9,798 nucleotides of DNA from Candidatus Heimdallarchaeota archaeon (GTDB taxonomy: Archaea; Asgardarchaeota; Heimdallarchaeia; JABLTI01): assembly GCA_019894765.1 (NCBI GenBank), contig JAGXNT010000057.1, positions 1 through 9,798 of the forward strand, read 5' to 3'. Both the position numbers and the translations under genes were made by a program. Under the pieces are notes generated by a model that saw only the letters and a list, made by a program, of their open reading frames with translations, searched no databases and had not been told where the DNA came from. Shown here in pieces: positions 6,732-9,798 of the stretch (positions are counted from its first letter, which is position 1; every line of letters begins with the position of its first letter).

Positions 6732-7314
6732 TCAAGCTTCTCCAAAGATAATGAGATGCATAAGAACGATATGGTTTCCAGCGTTTAGCAAATTCTTCTA
6801 ATTCCTTTGGTTTAGGTAGTTCTTCCATTTTGTAGTGTAATTGGATTGCTTTTCTGAGACCAAGGTCATCCGGTGCAAATACATCTTCACGAGCAAGAGT
6901 AAACATCAAAAACATTTGAGCAGTCCATGGCCCTATACCTTTAGCTTTGATTAGGTCTGCAATTATATCCTCATCAGTCATTTGTTCGAATTTTTCTGGT
7001 TTGATAGTTCCATCAATGAACTTCTCGGAGAGACTGTAAAGATAACCCCTTTTCTGTCTTGAAATCCCTGCAGATAGCAACTCCAACTCTGTTAATTTCA
7101 GCAATTCTTCTGGGATAATTAATTCATCTGGAAACAATGCTTTGAAACGTTGAAAAATTGTTGCAGCAGCTTTACCTGTGATTTGTTGATAAATCATTTG
7201 TTCTACTAGTGACTCAAAGTAATTAGGATTTTTTGTGAGTTTAACTTCTCCTACTTCTTCAATAATTGACTTCATTACATTGTCTTTTTTGAGAAAAAGA
7301 ATCGCTTGATTCAT
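6706..7314 (-). CDS. DNA-3-methyladenine glycosylase of the AlkA / HhH-GPD family
   Basis: This 202-residue base-excision repair enzyme should cut the N-glycosidic bond of alkylated purines such as 3-methyladenine. The sequence shows QQITGKAA (43-50), a common family segment in the helical core, then the helix-hairpin-helix LIKAKGIGPWTAQMF (121-135) that holds DNA, then FAPDDLGLRKA (146-156), where D150 is the expected catalytic aspartate. The length is short compared with E. coli AlkA because the N-terminal TBP-like domain is absent, as is usual for the compact archaeal and Mag-type enzymes. There is no Cys cluster, so it is not an iron-sulfur EndoIII or MutY type. The start ATG at 7312-7314 keeps the first helix seen in homologues, and M14 is too late. 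No Shine-Dalgarno site is visible, and a TATA-like stretch 22-33 nt upstream suggests a leaderless transcript. The Lys-rich C-terminus is partly a product of the shared terminator T run. Substrate range is inferred. Confidence 0.9.
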   Translation of the reverse strand: MNQAILFLKKDNVMKSIIEEVGEVKLTKNPNYFESLVEQMIYQQITGKAAATIFQRFKALFPDELIIPEELLKLTELELLSAGISRQKRGYLYSLSEKFIDGTIKPEKFEQMTDEDIIADLIKAKGIGPWTAQMFLMFTLAREDVFAPDDLGLRKAIQLHYKMEELPKPKELEEFAKRWKPYRSYASHYLWRSLKKEKKSKK

Positions 7315-7335
7315 TTGTAGTTATATGAAACATTA

Positions 7336-7347
7336 GAAATAAAAAAA
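7336..7347 (-). promoter_or_regulatory. TATA-like stretch of the glycosylase gene
   Basis: TTTTTTTATTTC on the minus strand lies 22-33 nt before the ATG at 7314, the distance expected when transcription starts at or next to the start codon. That agrees with the absence of a Shine-Dalgarno site. The stretch is low-complexity, so support is weak. Confidence 0.25.
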
Positions 7348-7351
7348 TTGT

Positions 7352-7384
7352 GAAAAAGAAAAGAAAAAGAAGGGAGAAAAATTG
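7352..7384 (-). terminator. Pyrimidine-rich terminator after rubredoxin
   Basis: Read on the minus strand, this stretch is almost only T and C with several runs of four or five T, beginning 8 nt after the rubredoxin stop. No clear stem precedes it. It would separate rubredoxin transcription from the glycosylase gene 77 bp downstream. Confidence 0.4.
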
Positions 7385-7391
7385 AATTTTA

Positions 7392-7550
7392 TTATATTGG
7401 TTCAAAGTCGCTTTTACCTGCACCACAAATTGGACAAACCCAATCATCTGGCAAGTCTTCAAAAGCAGTTCCTGGTGGGATGTTTCCATCAGGATCACCC
7501 TTTTCTGGATCGTACTCATAACCGCAAACAGTACATTCGTATTTTTTCAT
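7392..7550 (-). CDS. Rubredoxin
   Basis: This is a complete 52-residue rubredoxin, a small cytoplasmic one-electron carrier with a single iron held by four cysteines. The two ligand pairs are C6-T-V-C9 followed by GY, and C39-P-I-C42 followed by G. Between them are the usual [18 protein letters not shown] and DLPDDWVCP segments, including the conserved aromatic core (Y4, Y11, W37, F49). Length and spacing are exactly typical. The start is ATG at 7548-7550, with AGGAGA giving a GGAG 11 nt upstream. It is alone in its unit, with its own TATA-like box and a perfect inverted repeat in the leader. In anaerobes rubredoxins pass electrons to oxygen- or peroxide-reducing partners such as rubrerythrin, superoxide reductase or flavodiiron protein. 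No such partner is in the window, so the partner is unknown. Confidence 0.97.
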   Translation of the reverse strand: MKKYECTVCGYEYDPEKGDPDGNIPPGTAFEDLPDDWVCPICGAGKSDFEPI

Positions 7551-7569
7551 TCTAACTGTTTCTCCTATC

Positions 7570-7598
7570 AATTATTCCTACTGATTTTCGGAATAATT
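7570..7598. repeat. Perfect 9-bp inverted repeat in the rubredoxin leader
   Basis: AATTATTCC (7570-7578) and GGAATAATT (7590-7598) are exact inverted copies separated by 11 bp. The element lies between the rubredoxin TATA-like box (7625-7634) and its start (7550), close to or just after the expected transcription start. That placing fits a dimeric repressor operator or a leader hairpin. The centre-to-centre distance of about 20 bp is two helical turns. Confidence 0.55.
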
Positions 7599-7624
7599 TG
7601 TTGATTCGACCTTCTGAGACCCTC

Positions 7625-7634
7625 TATAAAAAAG
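7625..7634 (-). promoter_or_regulatory. TATA-like box of rubredoxin
   Basis: CTTTTTTATA on the minus strand lies 75-84 nt upstream of the ATG, the same distance as the box of the secreted-protein gene. It would place the transcription start near 7600, at the edge of the inverted repeat. Confidence 0.4.
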
Positions 7635-7710
7635 TAGTGCTTCATCAGTTAATGACTTGATTTTTAATAGGTCCTTTTTTTCTCAAAGGTTTTCGTCGGT
7701 CATTTATAGC

Positions 7711-7721
7711 TTTTAATATAA
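7711..7721 (+). promoter_or_regulatory. TATA-like box of the first glycosyltransferase gene
   Basis: TTTTAATATAA lies 60-70 nt before the TTG start at 7781 in the divergent region shared with rubredoxin. It implies a leader of about 35-40 nt carrying the GGAG site. Confidence 0.4.
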
Positions 7722-7767
7722 AATTTTGGAGTGTTTTATTGAGTAAGTCTAAAATTTGATGAAATCT

Positions 7768-7771
7768 GGAG
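7768..7771 (+). promoter_or_regulatory. Shine-Dalgarno GGAG deciding the start of the first glycosyltransferase
   Basis: GGAG directly touches the TTG at 7772, so it cannot serve that codon, but it is 9 nt before the TTG at 7781. Starting at 7781 gives MKIC, the same first residues as the downstream paralog that starts with ATG at 9101. Confidence 0.65.
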
Positions 7772-7780
7772 TTGACAAAT

Positions 7781-8980
7781 TTGAAGATCTGTATGATTAC
7801 CGACACCTACCATCCTAGTTTCGATGGCATTGTTCGTTACTTGGATTACTTGATCCCAGAACTCATCAAAAAAGGTCATGAAGTCACTCTCGTTTGTCCT
7901 CATTCTCGTGGTGAGAAACGAGTTTCCTCACCTCAACCAAGTTTTACTGTCGTTCGCACTTGGACTACTCGAATCAAAGTCAATGCCTATAATTTTGCTA
8001 TCCCTGATTGGCGTCTAGTCCGCGTCATTCGTAAGTCAGACATCGTCATTCTCCACTCCTTGATGCCTTTAGGAACTTTTGGTGGACTGCTTGCTAAGAT
8101 TTTTCGCAAAAAGGTTGGGCTCTTTTGCCATCATGATGAAAGAGTTATTCTTCAAGATATCATTCATCTTCCTAAATTTCTTGTTCGCTTTCTCTTCTGG
8201 TTGATAAGAAAATACTACACGAAAATTGTGAATGTTTTCTTCTGTGCTACCGAACGTTTTCGTCGTAAGCTTATCTGGTTTGATGCTCCTGAAGACAAGA
8301 TCTTTCGAGCTCCCTTTGCTATTGATAAGAAATCTTTTCATCCCGAACCGGAAATAAATCTACGAAAACGACATGAACTCCCAAACAACTCTGTTATTTG
8401 TAGTTATCTTGGTCGTTTATCGGTAGAGAAGAATGTAGATAACATTATCAAAGCAATGGATGCGGCAATGGATGAGATGCCCAATCTTTTTAGCATGATT
8501 GTTGGAGGAGGACCTGATAAGGATAAATTCCTAAATCAACAACGAAGAAACCAAGAACGATTTATTTTCACAGGTTTCATCCCTGAGGAAGAACTTCAAA
8601 GTCATTATGCAACTAGCGATATCTTTTGTACTCCTACTCTTAATGAGAGCAGTTGCTTCACTATTTTTGAAGCTATGACTTGTCAAGTTCCAATTATTAC
8701 TTCAGAGAAAGACCATGATCTTGATATTGTTCACAAAAGCAATGCTTTGCTCATTAATGATGTTCTTGATTATGAAGAAATTAAAGAGAATATTCTTCTT
8801 TTAGCTAAGAATGAGAAGCTTCGACAATCCATAGCTCTTCAAGGTCAAGCACTTGTGAAAAGTCGAACATGGGGATTTCATGCTGACGTCTTCCTTGATG
8901 GAATTGATAGTATTTTAGAAGAAGCTGTAAGAAAACCAAGGAGAGTCTTCCGTAAATCAAAAGAAACCATCAGTTTTTAG
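7781..8980 (+). CDS. GT4-type (GT-B fold) glycosyltransferase
   Basis: This 399-residue protein is a retaining glycosyltransferase that should move a sugar from a nucleotide donor to a lipid, glycan or protein acceptor at the cytoplasmic face of the membrane. The N-terminal half begins with beta strand MKICMIT, the FDGIVRY loop (14-20) and GHEVTLVCP (32-40). The C-terminal donor-binding half has GRLSVEKN (211-218), GGGP (242-245) and the E289/E297 pair in NESSCFTIFEAM, the EX7E motif that binds the nucleotide sugar. A conserved HHDER (117-121) is shared with the next gene. Basic and aromatic helices at about 131-150 could touch the membrane. A start at TTG 7772 would add nine upstream-read nucleotides (three residues) but lacks a usable Shine-Dalgarno, so 7781 is chosen. 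It lies in tandem with a paralog. Sugar and acceptor cannot be told. Glycolipid, exopolysaccharide or N-glycan assembly are all possible. Confidence 0.9.
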   Translation: MKICMITDTYHPSFDGIVRYLDYLIPELIKKGHEVTLVCPHSRGEKRVSSPQPSFTVVRTWTTRIKVNAYNFAIPDWRLVRVIRKSDIVILHSLMPLGTFGGLLAKIFRKKVGLFCHHDERVILQDIIHLPKFLVRFLFWLIRKYYTKIVNVFFCATERFRRKLIWFDAPEDKIFRAPFAIDKKSFHPEPEINLRKRHELPNNSVICSYLGRLSVEKNVDNIIKAMDAAMDEMPNLFSMIVGGGPDKDKFLNQQRRNQERFIFTGFIPEEELQSHYATSDIFCTPTLNESSCFTIFEAMTCQVPIITSEKDHDLDIVHKSNALLINDVLDYEEIKENILLLAKNEKLRQSIALQGQALVKSRTWGFHADVFLDGIDSILEEAVRKPRRVFRKSKETISF

Positions 8981-8988
8981 TGACCAAA

Positions 8989-9000
8989 TTTTTTTTCTTT
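8989..9000 (+). terminator. T-run terminator after the first glycosyltransferase
   Basis: Eight T, one C and three T begin 8 nt after the stop codon at 8978-8980. No clear hairpin precedes them. Together with a new TATA-like box downstream, this suggests the two glycosyltransferases are separate transcription units. Confidence 0.45.
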
Positions 9001-9027
9001 ATACTTACTAATATATGATATCAAGGG

Positions 9028-9040
9028 TAAATTATTTAAG
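9028..9040 (+). promoter_or_regulatory. TATA-like box of the second glycosyltransferase gene
   Basis: TAAATTATTTAAG lies 61-73 nt before the ATG at 9101, nearly the same distance as the box of the first copy. The leader holds two TGTTGGG copies (9062-9068 and 9083-9089), 21 bp apart. The second copy continues as GGGTG, which ends 9 nt before the ATG and may act as a weak ribosome-binding site. Confidence 0.35.
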
Positions 9041-9100
9041 ATTCAAACATCCAGCATGAAGTGTTGGGAATTTGGATACAGTTGTTGGGTGTATAAAAAA

Positions 9101-9798
9101 ATGAAAATCTGTTTTGTCTGTGATTCTTACAAACCAGTCTACGATGGTGTTGTTCGCTATTTCGATTATATTATCCCAGCAATTGTGAAAGCAGGTCATG
9201 AAGTTACTCTAGTTTGTCCAAAGATCCCTGGAACTAATGATTATGAATATCCTTTCGAAGGATTCACTGTTGTTAGAAGTTTTAATCCTGGTTTTCATAC
9301 GCAAGGATATTGGTTTGCACTTCCGGATAAACGAATGTTTAAAGCTATGAAAGAATCAGATTTTGTATTCATTCATTCAGCTGGAACTCTCGGCATTATG
9401 GGAGGAATGTTAGCAAAAGCTATGAATAAGAAAACAGGAATGTTTGTCCATCAAGATGAACGAATTATTTTCCACAACGTACTACATATCGGAAATTTCA
9501 TGTATAATTTTTATCTCACATTAATTTCTCAGCTCTTCTATGGATTATTCATTGATACTTTCTTTCATGCAACTGAGAGATTCAAAGGAAAACTCTTGGA
9601 TTTTGGTATTTCTGAAGAAAGAATCTTTCACACTCCATTTGCTATTGATGACTCTAGGTTTTATCCGGGAAATCCAAAATATGATATTAGGAAGCGTCAT
9701 GGGATACCACAAGATGCAATTGTCTCTATTTATGTTGGGAGATTAGCCCGAGAAAAAAATGTCGCAAACCTTATTGAGAGCATGGACAGTGCAATGGA
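9101..9798 (+). CDS. GT4-type glycosyltransferase, paralog of the preceding gene (3' end outside window)
   Basis: The first 232 residues are present and the frame is open to the window edge. It aligns without difficulty to the gene upstream, with MKIC at the start, the DGVVRYFDY loop (15-23), GHEVTLVCP (32-40), VHQDER (116-121), HATERF (156-161), PFAID (179-183), RKRHGIP (197-203) and GRLAREKN (213-220). Positions of shared motifs differ by no more than a few residues, so the pair arose by tandem duplication. The donor-binding half, including the expected EX7E motif, lies beyond the window. The start is ATG at 9101, which matches the start chosen for the first copy. Differences cluster at about 41-80 and 95-150, where the acceptor usually binds, so the two may use different acceptors in one pathway. 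Function is inferred from the family only. Confidence 0.9.
   Translation, partial: MKICFVCDSYKPVYDGVVRYFDYIIPAIVKAGHEVTLVCPKIPGTNDYEYPFEGFTVVRSFNPGFHTQGYWFALPDKRMFKAMKESDFVFIHSAGTLGIMGGMLAKAMNKKTGMFVHQDERIIFHNVLHIGNFMYNFYLTLISQLFYGLFIDTFFHATERFKGKLLDFGISEERIFHTPFAIDDSRFYPGNPKYDIRKRHGIPQDAIVSIYVGRLAREKNVANLIESMDSAM

Noticed and set aside
7259..7519. Minus-strand open frame of 86 codons
   Set aside because: It overlaps rubredoxin and the start of the glycosylase in another frame, and rubredoxin has all four cysteine ligands in its own frame.
9076..9094. ATACA/TGTAT inverted repeat before the second glycosyltransferase
   Set aside because: Only 5 bp per arm in AT-rich DNA, so it is expected by chance; the 21-bp spaced TGTTGGG copies are noted only as part of the leader.
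1..9798. CRISPR array, tRNA or rRNA genes, terminal inverted repeats of an insertion sequence
   Set aside because: No regularly spaced direct repeats, no cloverleaf-type sequence and no paired element ends with target duplications could be found by reading both strands.

Overview
This window looks archaeal, and an Asgard archaeon is the best guess. The evidence is an AT-rich composition, an archaeal/eukaryotic-type elongation factor 2, TATA-like boxes well upstream of several genes, and intrinsic terminators made of T runs. Several starts are TTG behind a GGAG Shine-Dalgarno site. The EF-2 has lost key residues around the diphthamide site, as described for the EF-2 paralogs of Asgard archaea and Korarchaeota. 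The Asgard placement is inference, since no rRNA or eukaryotic-signature gene is present to confirm it.

Positions 1-4440 are an accessory, partly decayed region. It holds a free-standing LAGLIDADG endonuclease gene (minus, 127-1419) and, 14 bp away, a broken calcium-binding TSP3-repeat surface protein (plus, about 1434-1992). That gene lacks its 5' part and carries an internal frameshift. A secreted, membrane-anchored protein follows (minus, 2034-2963), sharing a hairpin terminator with the broken gene. Next is a purine-rich, frameshifted gene (plus, about 3186-4360) of unknown function, whose first part ends in a glycine-rich loop resembling the C-terminal part of Cas6/RAMP proteins. It is followed by small competing hairpins just ahead of the EF-2 gene.

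Positions 4448-7780 hold housekeeping-type genes. They are the EF-2-like GTPase (plus), an AlkA/HhH-GPD DNA glycosylase (minus, convergent, sharing a perfect hairpin terminator that overlaps its stop codon), and a 52-residue rubredoxin (minus, 7392-7550). The rubredoxin leader contains a perfect 9-bp inverted repeat.

Positions 7781-9798 hold two tandem paralogous GT4-type glycosyltransferases (plus). The second is cut by the window end. They probably act on surface glycans or glycolipids. Each intact gene seems to have its own promoter and terminator, so I see no long operon. No tRNA, rRNA, CRISPR array or complete insertion sequence was found. Positions 1-126 hold no gene I can support, only a T-run terminator candidate and three possible short reading-frame tails.
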